A stretch of 39,985 nt of DNA from Bryobacterales bacterium. GTDB lineage: Bacteria > Acidobacteriota > Terriglobia > Bryobacterales > Bryobacteraceae. The notes under the pieces were generated by a model that was given only the letters and a program-made list of their open reading frames with translations, made no database searches and was not told the origin of the DNA. A program made the position numbers and the translations under genes. The stretch covers positions 1-39,985 of the forward strand of contig JADLCF010000250.1 in assembly GCA_020847315.1 (NCBI GenBank), given 5' to 3'. Every line of letters starts with the position of its first letter. Position 1 is the first letter of the stretch. This document shows, piece after piece, positions 22,650-31,106 of the stretch.

Positions 22650-23837
22650 CTAAGCGTAAAGCGAGGCAACCGGCACGAGTGCGATATCGGTCTTCGAGAG
22701 CCCAGGCAAGCCAACTCCTCCGGAAACGAACCCAAGCAGGACCGTGTCTTTCACGAAGTAAATGGCGGTGTAGCAATACCAGCCATCCGGCTGCGAGAGC
22801 AGATTCCGCTTGTTCGTCCAGGTCTCTCCCTCGTCGCGGGAGATGGCCAGGGTGAGTGGTGTCCGCTTGCCGTCGCGAGCGTCCGGCGGCGTGTCCTTGG
22901 CCCGGAATTCCTCGGGCACGGAAGCATGGTCGTTCCAAACGGCCAGCAAATCGCCGGTCGAAGGAATGCGTTTGATGGAAGCGGGCGAGAGCGGCGAGAG
23001 CAGCGGCGATGGCTCCGCCGCGCTCCAGGTTTCGCCCCGGTCCTCGGAATAGGAGCGGTACTGGCTACCCAGCCGCGTGCGGATGAACATCATCACGCGC
23101 CCATCCTTCAGCGCCACGACGCCCGGCTCCTGAAAGCCCGCGCGGCTGGGCGTGGGGCATTCGAGCACCGTCTTGCTGTGTTTCCAGGTAGAGCCGGCAT
23201 CGTCGGAATAATATACATGCGCGGTGCCGCGTGGATTATAGTTATCGCCGGTGCGCAGGTGGCGCGCGAGCGGCATCAGCAGACGGCCGGAAGGCAGTTC
23301 CACGACGCGATCGTTATTGAGCACCCAGTAGCCTTCTTCAAATACGCACTGTCGCGCCTCGCTCCAGCTTTTTCCTTCATCGGATGAAGTGCGCAGAAAC
23401 GGTTTGCAATCAAACACGGAATTCTTCCGAAGGTAAAAGAGGGCGATGCGGCCATCGCGCAGGCGCAGCAAGCTCACGCTCATCACGTTCATCGCGCCCT
23501 CATTCGCCACCAGCACGGCATCCTCGCGAGTCCAGGTCTTGCCGTCGTCCGAGGAATATCGTCCAGCGATGACGGCGGCATCGTGATCGCCATCCCCGCC
23601 GCTAAAGCGCGTATATGCGAAGAGGATACGGCCATCGCGCAAGGCCACGAAGGCGCCCTCTGTGTTGCGCGGATTGCCGGGGCCGGGAGGGAGCAGCGGG
23701 ATCACGGTAGCGCCCGCGATTCCGGGGTTCGGCTTCGCTTCCTGAGCGGGAGCGGAAAACGCAGTCGCCGCGATTCCCGCGCTATAGCCCATCCATTCCC
23801 GCCGCGTGGTTCGAACGTCGCGAGTGCGTATTCTCAT
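22650..23837 (-). CDS. Exported sialidase-like (BNR/Asp-box) protein with twin-arginine signal
   Basis: A 395-residue six-bladed-propeller protein of the exo-alpha-sialidase superfamily. The N-terminus TTRREWMGYSAGIAATAFSA is a twin-arginine (Tat) export signal, so it probably folds before export. Asp-box repeats are seen at SSDDGKTWTREDA, SSDEGKSWSEARQ, SDDAGSTWKHS, SEDRGETWSAAE and SRDEGETWTNK; NTEGAFVALRDGRILFAYTRF opens the propeller. ATG 23837 is chosen because the Tat signal starts there and AGGAGG lies 10 bp upstream; the longer frame overlaps the neighbour. It follows the second sialidase-like gene by 28 bp, probably in one operon. True sialidase activity is not certain: this superfamily also covers rhamnosidase-like and lyase-like proteins. 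Confidence 0.88.
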   Translation of the reverse strand: MRIRTRDVRTTRREWMGYSAGIAATAFSAPAQEAKPNPGIAGATVIPLLPPGPGNPRNTEGAFVALRDGRILFAYTRFSGGDGDHDAAVIAGRYSSDDGKTWTREDAVLVANEGAMNVMSVSLLRLRDGRIALFYLRKNSVFDCKPFLRTSSDEGKSWSEARQCVFEEGYWVLNNDRVVELPSGRLLMPLARHLRTGDNYNPRGTAHVYYSDDAGSTWKHSKTVLECPTPSRAGFQEPGVVALKDGRVMMFIRTRLGSQYRSYSEDRGETWSAAEPSPLLSPLSPASIKRIPSTGDLLAVWNDHASVPEEFRAKDTPPDARDGKRTPLTLAISRDEGETWTNKRNLLSQPDGWYCYTAIYFVKDTVLLGFVSGGVGLPGLSKTDIALVPVASLYA

Positions 23838-23865
23838 AAAGGCCTTCCCTCCTGCATGCCGCAGG

Positions 23866-24948
23866 CTATTTCCGAAAATTCTCCACGCGATGAAAGGTGA
23901 GGTAGTTGGCGTCGTGGCCCCGGGGCGCGCCGCCCTCCGCGTCGTCGAACGCCGTCCGCGACGCCACCACCAGATCATTGCCATCGAATTGCCAGTCGAC
24001 GTATTGAAAGGCGTGCTTTTCGGGATCCGGGTGCGAGAGCACGGTGCGCTCGATCTTCCACTTGCGCAGGTCCTTGGAAGACATCAGCACGAGCGTGTTC
24101 CGTACGGAGGCCGGGTCTGTCGCCGAGAGCGCAAACTGCGGCAGCGCGGGGTTGGAGAGCGTCCAGTAGCGCTTACTCTTCGGATCCCAGCGGATGGTGA
24201 ATTTCTTGGCGCCGCCGGGGAAGGGGATCAGCCGTTCGAACGTCAGTTTGCGGCCATCCACGCGCACGATGGCGGCTTTCTCGATATTCGCCACGCGCAG
24301 CAGAATGAGCAGCTTCCCCTTCCGGTCCACCACCACGTTGCCCTCCAGCCAATGCTCGCCCTCTTTGGCGAGGTTCTTCGGATAGGGCAGGCGCTCCGTC
24401 ATCGTCCAGCTTGCCGCTTGCATCAGGTTGGCATCAATGGGCGCGGAAATGGCCATCGCCTCGAAGAATCCCCACTTTCCAGGAGGATGGTATTCCATGC
24501 CCCGCCAGAGCCTGCCGGCGTGCTCCACCATGGGTACCGGGGCGGTGTGGTATCCCGCATCTTCCGTGAGATACGATGGCTCGCTCCAGGTTATTCCATT
24601 GTCGAGGGAGCAGCGAATCACGATTCGCCCATACTCATACGTGGTTCCCATCAAATACAGCTTGCCTCGATGAACGAACAGGTTCGACCAGAACTGATCG
24701 TGGAATTCCGCGGTCTTGGTCCAGCTCTTGCCGCGGTCCGTCGAGCGGAAAACCCGCGATACGGCGGATTCCGTGGAGGTCGAGCCTTTGCCGAAGAAGT
24801 CGTGGGAACTGACGTAATCTCCGTTCGGCAGAATCGCAATGGATGGCGAACCGATGTATTGGCGGGTGGCCGCCGGTTGGTGATCCACCACCACGCCCGG
24901 TGGGAGCGCCGCAGCCAGTTGGAGCCACAGGAAGAGCAATGCGATCAT
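23866..24948 (-). CDS. Exported sialidase-like (BNR/Asp-box) protein
   Basis: A 360-residue propeller protein, first of the pair. MIALLFLWLQLAAALPPGVV is a short Sec signal peptide, which fixes the start at ATG 24948 rather than at the longer frame. Asp-boxes are STDRGKSWTKTAEF and SLDNGITWSEPSY; further propeller strands are IGSPSIAILPNGDYVSSHDFFG and the C-terminal HAFQYVDWQFDGNDLVVASRTAFD with GHDANYLTFHRVENFR. The latter ending is typical of a secreted acidobacterial/planctomycetal family of this fold. It likely acts in the periplasm or outside on sugar polymers, together with the Tat-exported partner downstream; the substrate is unknown. Confidence 0.85.
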   Translation of the reverse strand: MIALLFLWLQLAAALPPGVVVDHQPAATRQYIGSPSIAILPNGDYVSSHDFFGKGSTSTESAVSRVFRSTDRGKSWTKTAEFHDQFWSNLFVHRGKLYLMGTTYEYGRIVIRCSLDNGITWSEPSYLTEDAGYHTAPVPMVEHAGRLWRGMEYHPPGKWGFFEAMAISAPIDANLMQAASWTMTERLPYPKNLAKEGEHWLEGNVVVDRKGKLLILLRVANIEKAAIVRVDGRKLTFERLIPFPGGAKKFTIRWDPKSKRYWTLSNPALPQFALSATDPASVRNTLVLMSSKDLRKWKIERTVLSHPDPEKHAFQYVDWQFDGNDLVVASRTAFDDAEGGAPRGHDANYLTFHRVENFRK

Positions 24949-25121
24949 GGCATCGATTATCCGCCAGTCTCCCAGGTGAAAGCCACACAGAGCGGATGTA
25001 CGGCGCCGGCGCGAACGCGCCAAAAAAAGCGGAGCCGCGCCCGCTGGCTTGGCTCCGGTGGAGAACTCGTTTCGATTTTCGTTACCGGCGCGGAGTCTCC
25101 CCGCGCGTCCCTGAAGAATGG

Positions 25122-25997
25122 TCAGGCCCGCTCCGTCTGCCCTTCGTCATCATCGTCTTCATAGGCTTCGTCGCCCTGTTCGGCGCAGTAATCCTCCCAT
25201 GCCTGCAACAACCACGTGGGCAGCTTGTCATGGCGAGTGGAAACGATGCGCGCGGAAGGATACGCCATGTGCGGCTCCAGCGCGGTACGCACGTAAATCT
25301 TATGATCCTGAACCTGAATCGGCGCAATCAGATCGGGCGGTTCCGTGATGTCGTCGCGGCTTTGCAGGTAAATCGGCACGAAGTAACTCGGAATCCCGTA
25401 GTAGAGCTGCTTGATCGCCAGATCCCGGAAGAGCGCCCAGTGAATCGCGCCCGTGAGCGCGCAAACACGGGCGATGGGCGGTAGCTCGCGAAGGATTCCG
25501 ATGCGTTCGGAATGATCGCTGAGGATGTGTTCCCCCGCCAACACAATTTCCGCGCCCGGTGAAATCGCTGGCCACGACGGATAGTCCGGGGGCTGAGGCA
25601 AGGTCTCCCAGGAATTGAGTGCTTCGCCCACATACTGCAAATAGTAAGCGGGCTTCTGCTGCTTGTTTTCCTCGAATCTCAGGTAGAGGGGATTGCCTAA
25701 CCGCGTTTGCAACTGTCCGGCGCAGAAGATCAGGCCCACGTCCTGCTGCACATATTTCTCCTGCCGGATCGCGAGCCCGACATGCAGGGCGAGATACCGC
25801 TTCAGCACTTTGTTCTGTCTGCCCCAGTCTTCCGGCAGTGCTGCGTGCCGCAAGCGGTCAATTTTGTCTTCGGGCAGATAGGCGAAGTTATAGAGGCACT
25901 CGATCCGGTCAAGCGGGCACTCTTCAAAGTACTGGCGGAGCGGGAGTTTCTCTGGGATTTCGTAATCTCTTCGTGGGCGATGTCCACTGAGTCCCAT
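25122..25997 (-). CDS. DUF3825 domain protein
   Basis: A 291-residue protein that I match to the DUF3825 family by its order of motifs: RIECLYNFAYLPEDKIDRLRHAALPEDWG, VLKRYLALHVGLAIRQEKY, LIFCAGQLQTRLGNPLYLRF and PAYYLQYVGE; LFRDLAIKQLYYGIPSYFVPIYLQSR and APIQVQDHKIYVRTALEP continue the conserved domain. The tail is acidic (GDEAYEDDDDEG). No signal peptide or membrane helix is seen, so it is cytoplasmic. ATG 25997 (MGLSGHRPRRDYEIPEK) is preferred over the longer frame; AAGGAAGG lies about 10 bp upstream. Function of the family is not established; it often occurs alone or next to RNA- or stress-related domains. Here it stands alone between the sialidase pair and a gene-poor stretch. Confidence 0.7.
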   Translation of the reverse strand: MGLSGHRPRRDYEIPEKLPLRQYFEECPLDRIECLYNFAYLPEDKIDRLRHAALPEDWGRQNKVLKRYLALHVGLAIRQEKYVQQDVGLIFCAGQLQTRLGNPLYLRFEENKQQKPAYYLQYVGEALNSWETLPQPPDYPSWPAISPGAEIVLAGEHILSDHSERIGILRELPPIARVCALTGAIHWALFRDLAIKQLYYGIPSYFVPIYLQSRDDITEPPDLIAPIQVQDHKIYVRTALEPHMAYPSARIVSTRHDKLPTWLLQAWEDYCAEQGDEAYEDDDDEGQTERA

Positions 25998-27010
25998 CGT
26001 GTTCTTACCTTCCTTGGTGACAGCGTCAATCCGCCAGGCCGGGCTTCTATCCTCGTCTGATGCCATTGGCGGTGGTGGACACCGCTCCCACGGCTGGAGA
26101 GAGAACATACACGAGAGAAGAGGGCCAGGGATATCTGTTCCCGTGCCCCAGGGGCAAACTGGTTGGGAGCCGGCTGCCTCGCTTTTCGGACGAGCGCCCG
26201 GTGAAGCGGGCAATCATCCCAGCCGGAGGCTGACGGCAACCGTTCAGCCGGCGTCCCGATTTCTGCAAGCCAGAAAATGCATCACTCGCTTCCAAAGCGC
26301 GGCCGGAAGGAACTGGGCCTCTCTCCTCCGGGCGGGGGAATCCGCCTCAGGGAGAATTTCTCGCTTTGGAAAGAGCTCCATCGAAAGCCGCTGCCGTCAA
26401 ATTCGCTTCCTGGCCAGAAACCGCCTTGGCTCAGCCTCATCGCGGGGGCCTGCCAAATGCTCCGTTCTATACCCGGATTTGTGCCGTGGCCGAAGCGCTT
26501 CCTAGCTCTTCGCCATTCTTGAAAATACGAATTTGTCTCGATCGCCGGCGATCCGCGGTAAGCGACGGATCCCTTGTTTCCATCTGTCAAAATGGACCCG
26601 TTCGGGGTCCGCTGGTGGCTCTTTCCATTGCGTCCAGGCTCTCGTTTCCTTACTGGCCTTGATCGCGATGCTAACAAGTGTAATGCAAATCTCCACCGAA
26701 TTGTAAAGTTCTTTCTCGGCGAAGCCCACCCATGAAAGCACGGCGCGGATGGAACTGCATTTCTCCGTCCCCATTCCGGGCCTCGGCCCGCGCTGGATGG
26801 CAATTCCGGGCTGCGCGGAGATCGATTCATCCCGCCCGCCGGCCCATGCTGGATTAGAAATGCCGAATCCGGAGATTTTGAAACGCTTCCCATGCGGCCC
26901 GAATCTCTCTTGTACAAGGGAAATGCATCTGGCGAGCCGTGGCGGGTCTCAGCCCGGATTCTTCCCCGGAAGGAATGGATTTCGCGCGAGACGAAAGGAA
27001 GATGGAGCCA
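25998..27010. other. About 1 kb with no convincing gene
   Basis: Long open frames exist on both strands (for example 26282-27562 minus), but their translations are Arg/Ser/Pro-rich, lack family motifs and have no ribosome-binding sites. The GC content dips around 26540-26720. Part of this may be the leader of the DksA-like gene or the upstream region of the DUF3825 gene. No tRNA, riboswitch or transposase trace was recognised. Confidence 0.5.
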
Positions 27011-27391
27011 ATGACAGAGAAGGAAGTTCTGCAATTCCGCTTCATTCTGGAGCAGGAACTGGCTGCATTGGATATGCGCACCAGGGGGCGGGAAACCCTC
27101 GAAATCTCCAACGAGGCGGACCCGTTGGATGTGACGCAAAGTGCGGCTGCTCGCGATTTTGAAGCGGGAAATATCTCCCGCATTGCGGCCAAGGTGAGAT
27201 TGATTCGCGAGGCCATCGCTCGTATCCAGGATGGGACTTATGGGGAGTGCGAGCGCTGCGAGGAGCCCATCCCGGTCAAGCGGATGAATGCCGTGCCGTG
27301 GGCGCTCTACTGTGTCCGCTGCCAGGAGGCCGTGGATCGGGATCGTCACGAACACGACGGCGATCTGGAGCCGGATCGAGCGGCTGCGTAG
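27011..27391 (+). CDS. DksA/TraR-family C4 zinc-finger protein
   Basis: A 126-residue cytoplasmic protein of the DksA/TraR type, which binds the RNA polymerase secondary channel and adjusts transcription, often with ppGpp. The N-terminal coiled coil (MTEKEVLQFRFILEQELAALD) is followed by SAAARDFEAGNISRIAAKVRLIREAIARIQDGTYGEC; the zinc finger is CERC, 17 residues, then CVRC, the exact DksA spacing. Starts at 27011, 27002 (MEPM) or 26975 (MDFARDE) are all possible; 27011 is chosen because the family match begins there. The usual DksA tip acidic pair is not obvious, so it may be a DksA-like regulator rather than DksA itself. A strong hairpin follows at 27435. Confidence 0.85.
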   Translation: MTEKEVLQFRFILEQELAALDMRTRGRETLEISNEADPLDVTQSAAARDFEAGNISRIAAKVRLIREAIARIQDGTYGECERCEEPIPVKRMNAVPWALYCVRCQEAVDRDRHEHDGDLEPDRAAA

Positions 27392-27434
27392 CGTCGCAGC
27401 GAACCCGTCTTCTACCCCGGAGAGCGCGCGTTGA

Positions 27435-27462
27435 GCAAGAGGCGGCTTCTGCCGCCTCTTGC
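27435..27462 (+). terminator. Strong hairpin after the DksA-like gene
   Basis: GCAAGAGGCGGC (27435-27446), loop TTCT, GCCGCCTCTTGC (27451-27462): a perfect 12-bp stem, 44 bp after the stop codon. No T-run follows, so it may be a weak or Rho-assisted terminator. Confidence 0.6.
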
Positions 27463-27572
27463 GCCTCCTGCGCGCCGAACGGAAAGGAACTCCCGGCGGC
27501 GTTCGGGCTGGAAGTTCCAGGTGCGGGCGTTCTCGCCAGATTCCCACAAAGATCCGGGGCAATTCCGCGTAT

Positions 27573-27595
27573 CCTATTCGTAGACGGCGAATAGG
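27573..27595. promoter_or_regulatory. Inverted repeat ahead of the DUF4126 gene
   Basis: CCTATTCG (27573-27580), 7 spacer bases, CGAATAGG (27588-27595), ending 14 bp before ATG 27610. It could be an operator or a hairpin hiding the ribosome-binding site (the GGGG run at 27594-27599). Confidence 0.4.
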
Positions 27596-27609
27596 GGGGC
27601 TTTCGAACC

Positions 27610-28656
27610 ATGGATACCTTGCAATTGATTGCGTCGGCCACCGGAATTGGCTTTCTCGCCGGAATCCGTCTCTATCTCACGGTGCTCACGCTTGGCTTGG
27701 CCGTTCGTTTCGAATGGCTACGGCTGAGCGACCATTTTTCCGAGCTTTCCATCCTGGGGAACTGGTGGGTCATCGGCTTTGCCGCCGCGGCGGCGCTGGT
27801 CGAGTTCTTCTCGGATAAGATTCCCTGGCTTGATTCCGCCTGGGATAGCATCCATACGTTCATCCGCCCGGTCGGCGCGGCGGCGCTCAGCGTGGCGGCC
27901 TTCGATAGCGTCGATCCCGCGCTCCGCTTCCTGCTGGTGCTGGTCACCGGTGGGGCCGCGCTCACCAGCCATTCCGCCAAAGCCGCCACCCGCCTTGCCG
28001 TGAACCAGAGTCCGGAGCCCTTCTCGAACGTCGCCCTTAGCCTGGTGGGGGACGCCGCTGTGCCCGTGGGCATTTGGCTGGCTTTTGAACATCCCCTGCT
28101 GATTGGCGGAGTTGCCGCGCTATTTATCCTGGTCGCGCTCATACTCGCCCCGAAAGTCTTCCGCGTGGTGCGTATTCACTGGCTTGCGCTGAGCGCGCTG
28201 CTCACCACTTGGCTGAACCCCGGCGACGACGTCAAGAACCCCTTTTCGGGTGACCCCGCGGCGCTGGCGGCCGATCCGAAGCGTCTCGCCACCGCCTTCT
28301 CCGGGGTGGCTTCTTCGCTGCCGGAAGCGTGCGTGGCGCACCTTCGAAACAAGCATGGCGTCGATTCTGCATTCGCGCTTCATGGGGTGATGCGGCGGGG
28401 CGGCAAGCGGATCAGAAACCGGGATGGCTATCTCTGTCTTCTCGATGACCGCTTCGTCTTCGTCGCGAAAAAGCTGGGCGGCTGGCGTGGCGAAGAGTTG
28501 CCGCATGCGAGCCTCAAGCGAATCGATTTCGAGAAGGGATTACTCTTCGATTCGCTCCGTCTAAGGGGGGAGAACACGGAGGTCCTGGTGGATTTGTTCA
28601 AGGACCACCGGCGCGGCGCGCAGCGGCTTGCCGAAGTCTGGAATGTGGCGCGCTAA
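27610..28656 (+). CDS. DUF4126 membrane protein with an additional C-terminal domain
   Basis: A 348-residue protein. Residues 1-200 form the DUF4126 membrane domain: LIASATGIGFLAGIRLYLTVLTLGLAVRF, NWWVIGFAAAAALVEFFSDKIPWLDSAWD, FIRPVGAAALSVAAF, then LVTGGAALTSHSAKAATRLAVNQSPEPFSN, VALSLVGDAAVPVGIWLAF and two more helices to residue ~197. Residues ~205-348 are soluble and not part of the standard domain: FALHGVMRRGGKRIRNRDGYLCLLDDRFVFVAKKLGG and LKRIDFEKGLLFDSLRLRGENTEVLVDLF look like the strands of a bacterial PH-like domain. The start has no strong Shine-Dalgarno apart from a G-run. It overlaps the convergent enoyl-CoA hydratase stop by 4 bp. Function unknown; a membrane sensor or channel is speculation. 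Confidence 0.8.
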   Translation: MDTLQLIASATGIGFLAGIRLYLTVLTLGLAVRFEWLRLSDHFSELSILGNWWVIGFAAAAALVEFFSDKIPWLDSAWDSIHTFIRPVGAAALSVAAFDSVDPALRFLLVLVTGGAALTSHSAKAATRLAVNQSPEPFSNVALSLVGDAAVPVGIWLAFEHPLLIGGVAALFILVALILAPKVFRVVRIHWLALSALLTTWLNPGDDVKNPFSGDPAALAADPKRLATAFSGVASSLPEACVAHLRNKHGVDSAFALHGVMRRGGKRIRNRDGYLCLLDDRFVFVAKKLGGWRGEELPHASLKRIDFEKGLLFDSLRLRGENTEVLVDLFKDHRRGAQRLAEVWNVAR

Positions 28657-29471
28657 CCCGGCGAATCCGGTGCATTTCCGCGCAGGGATGGCCAATCCGG
28701 CTTTCGACGCTCCGCCGCCGCGGAGGCTCCCTCGGCAAAATCGGGGTGCTCGAACCACTCGGATCGAATCTGCTGCGCCAGCGCTCCAGCGTCGCCCCAG
28801 GACATCCCTCGCGTGCGGGCGGCGAAATCCAGCCCCCGGCGAATTAACTCCGCGCTCGATTCCGCCAGCAGTCCCGCCGTCGCTTCCGCGCGCTCCTCGA
28901 GTTCGAACGGCGGCGTCACGGCGTGAATCAGGTTGTATTGCAGTGCCTCATTTGTGCCGAAAATCCGCCCTGTGAGGGAAAGCTCCACTGCTCTCCGCTC
29001 TCCTACTGCCGCCGCCAGCGAGCGAAAGGTCATGAACGGCCAGTTCCCCATTCGGATCTCTGTCAGCCCAAAGGTGGTTCCCTGCGCCGCGAGCACCACG
29101 TGCGCTTGGCATAACAGCCCCACGCCCGCGCCATGAGCCGCGCCATGCACCTGGCACACGATCGGCGTCGTGAGTTTGCTTCCCAGGGTGAAGAGTTCCT
29201 CGTGGATTGACGCCGTTTCCACCGCGCCTTCGCGCAAGAGTTCATGGGGATCCGTTCCGGTGCAAAACGCCGCCCCCGCTCCCTTTAACAGCACCGCGCC
29301 CACCGAATAGTCACGGTCGGCATCCTGCAGCGCCCCAACCAGTTCCCTGCACATGGCGAACGTCATCCGGTTGTGCGTGGCCGGCGCATTCAGCGTCAGC
29401 ATCAGCACGCGGCCATTCCGGCTCTGAGTAACTGCGGGCGGGGGAGGGGCGCCATGAGCGATATCGGACAT
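28653..29471 (-). CDS. Enoyl-CoA hydratase/isomerase-like protein
   Basis: A 272-residue crotonase-fold protein. RVLMLTLNAPATHNRMT begins the fold, SVGAVLLKGAGAAFCTGTDPHEL is the oxyanion-hole region, and TPIVCQVHGAAHGAGVGLLCQAHVVLAA the second; TTFGLTEIRMGNWPF carries the Glu equivalent to rat mitochondrial Glu164. At the position of the other catalytic Glu (Glu144) the sequence is GVGLLC, so that residue is missing and classical hydratase activity is doubtful; isomerase, hydrolase or thioesterase-like chemistry is possible. It lies 65 bp downstream of the class IV aminotransferase on the same strand and may share its transcript. Substrate unknown. Confidence 0.85.
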   Translation of the reverse strand: MSDIAHGAPPPPAVTQSRNGRVLMLTLNAPATHNRMTFAMCRELVGALQDADRDYSVGAVLLKGAGAAFCTGTDPHELLREGAVETASIHEELFTLGSKLTTPIVCQVHGAAHGAGVGLLCQAHVVLAAQGTTFGLTEIRMGNWPFMTFRSLAAAVGERRAVELSLTGRIFGTNEALQYNLIHAVTPPFELEERAEATAGLLAESSAELIRRGLDFAARTRGMSWGDAGALAQQIRSEWFEHPDFAEGASAAAERRKPDWPSLRGNAPDSPG

Positions 29472-29536
29472 TTCAATAAATCCTAGTCTGGTGGATCATC
29501 GCGCTTTCGCGAGGGGGGTGTCATTCGAGCCGCCGG

Positions 29537-30403
29537 TTACGGGCGCGGGCCGCGCTTGTGCTGTGCCACATAGAGGGCGAGATACTCTCCAAACGCTTGC
29601 TGAAACGCGGCGATGAATGCGGCATCCTGCTGTAGCGCCTCTCCCTCAATGGAGCCGATAGCCCGCACGTCCCGCGTGCTCGACGTGATAAAACAGACGT
29701 CGGCGCGATAGAGATCCGCCACGGTCAGAGATTCTTCCCGCACATGATAGCCATCCACGTGAATTGTGTCGAGAAGCAACTGTCGCGTGACGCCGGGCAA
29801 ACAGCCGGCCGAAAGTGGAGGCGTCAGCACTTGCCGGTCGAACTTTGCGAACACATTGGCGGAGGTGCATTCGGCGACCGCGTCATGTTCGTTTAGCAGC
29901 AGCACCTCGTCGTAACCCTTCTCCTGTGCGCGTTCGAGCCACCTCAGGTTCATCGCCCAGGAGAGTACTTTCGCTCCCGCGAACTCGCCGGCCGCGTAAC
30001 GCGCATGAGGTTGAACGCCAACCGCGATGCCGTCTTTCCAAGGCTTCAGCGGCGCGGTGAACGCGATCAGATCGCTATCCCGGTCAATCCCGCTTCCTTC
30101 CCACATCCCGCCGCGATTCCTTACCACCACCACGCGAACCGTCGCGTCGGGCGCGTCATTCGCATCCATCAGGCGATGCAGCCGCTCTTCCAGATCCTTT
30201 TCGCCGCATGGCATGGGCACCCCCATCGCCTTGGCATCCCGTGTCATTCGCGCCCAATGCCGGCCGTATTCAAAGAGCACGCCCTTCTCTGCCCGAAGCG
30301 TGCTGAAAACACCCCAGCCGTTCATCAGACCTACCTGCCCGGCCGAAAGCGTCTTTTCAGTCTGAGGTAAGATCCGATCCTGATGAAGAAAATTTCGATG
30401 CAT
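29537..30403 (-). CDS. Class IV PLP-dependent aminotransferase
   Basis: A 288-residue fold-type IV aminotransferase, the family of branched-chain aminotransferase (IlvE), D-alanine aminotransferase (Dat) and aminodeoxychorismate lyase (PabC). SAGQVGLMNGWGVFSTLR is the family start; the lysine that binds PLP is in GAKVLSWAMNLRW (about residue 144); YDEVLLLNEHDAVAECTSANVF is the phosphate-binding segment, followed by TPPLSAGCLPGVTRQLLL. The size fits Dat, PabC or IlvE equally, and the motifs do not decide between them. It is cytoplasmic. The product may be a branched-chain or D-amino acid, or 4-aminobenzoate; the flanking enoyl-CoA hydratase-like gene gives no clear pathway. Confidence 0.88.
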   Translation of the reverse strand: MHRNFLHQDRILPQTEKTLSAGQVGLMNGWGVFSTLRAEKGVLFEYGRHWARMTRDAKAMGVPMPCGEKDLEERLHRLMDANDAPDATVRVVVVRNRGGMWEGSGIDRDSDLIAFTAPLKPWKDGIAVGVQPHARYAAGEFAGAKVLSWAMNLRWLERAQEKGYDEVLLLNEHDAVAECTSANVFAKFDRQVLTPPLSAGCLPGVTRQLLLDTIHVDGYHVREESLTVADLYRADVCFITSSTRDVRAIGSIEGEALQQDAAFIAAFQQAFGEYLALYVAQHKRGPRP

Positions 30404-30540
30404 ACGTTACTCAATTGTAATGCCTTGCGCCCGTGAGCGACGGTCTCCGGGCATCCCCGCTTCGCATGGAGGGAGCGGAGATCCCCCGTTTCCGGTACCC
30501 TTGTGGAAGAGCGCCCACCTTGGGCCGTTTCCCTGCCGCG

Positions 30541-31086
30541 ATGCCACTTCACAACGAATTGCGCGACTATGACGATGTCGCCACCAGCCTTTCGAGATCG
30601 ATCTTTCTCGGCGGCAAACCGGAATCGAAAGAAGTGCTGCACAGCGGCACTCACCTCTTCCGCTTTGCCCGCTTCGCAAACGCAGGCACGCCCTGTGAAT
30701 GGTGGATGCTGTTCGACGATTTTGCCTTGCAGGATCAGCGCGTCATCGGCGGCTTTCGCGCCTTCCTGCACCATTCCGGCTGCCGCATCGATCCGAATGG
30801 CCGCTTCGTTCCGGTTGGCGACATCAAGCTTGGGTGCGCGGACCCGGGGTCGCGCCTGGTGCTCATGCGCCTGAACACATCCGTCTTCGCATTCATGGGC
30901 GCCTCCACCGTCCAGCGGTCAGACCCGGGCGAGCCCGGCCTGGCGCAGCGTGGCGGCGAGTTCCGGGTGTGGATTCCCGGCCTGGAGGCGCGTCTGCTGA
31001 ATCTGGTTTCCGTTCCGCGGCAGTTCGTTGCCGAAGCGCCGCCGGTGGAAAGCGCGCCCCCCATTGGCGAGGAAGTTGCCGAGTAG
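30541..31086 (+). CDS. Protein of unknown function
   Basis: A 181-residue protein that I do not recognise. It contains ELRDYDDVATSLSRSIFLGGKPESKEVLHSGTHLFRF, PCEWWMLFDDFALQDQRVIGG, DIKLGCADPGSRLVLMRL and EFRVWIPGLEARLLNLVSVPRQFV; no signal peptide, membrane helix or metal motif is obvious. Third positions are strongly GC-biased, as in real genes here. The frame is open from GTG 30433; ATG 30541 is preferred because the first 36 residues look non-coding, but neither start has a clear ribosome-binding site. It stands alone, between the aminotransferase (divergent) and glcF (convergent, 20 bp away). Confidence 0.55.
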   Translation: MPLHNELRDYDDVATSLSRSIFLGGKPESKEVLHSGTHLFRFARFANAGTPCEWWMLFDDFALQDQRVIGGFRAFLHHSGCRIDPNGRFVPVGDIKLGCADPGSRLVLMRLNTSVFAFMGASTVQRSDPGEPGLAQRGGEFRVWIPGLEARLLNLVSVPRQFVAEAPPVESAPPIGEEVAE

Positions 31087-31106
31087 GCCGGCTGCGATCC
31101 CGGCCG

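Noticed and set aside
26140-26270. Possible riboswitch ahead of the DUF3825 gene
   Set aside because: Several GC-rich stems, but no core of a known class could be laid on it.
26282-27562. Minus-strand 426-codon frame
   Set aside because: Crosses the DksA-like gene in antisense and shows no family pattern.
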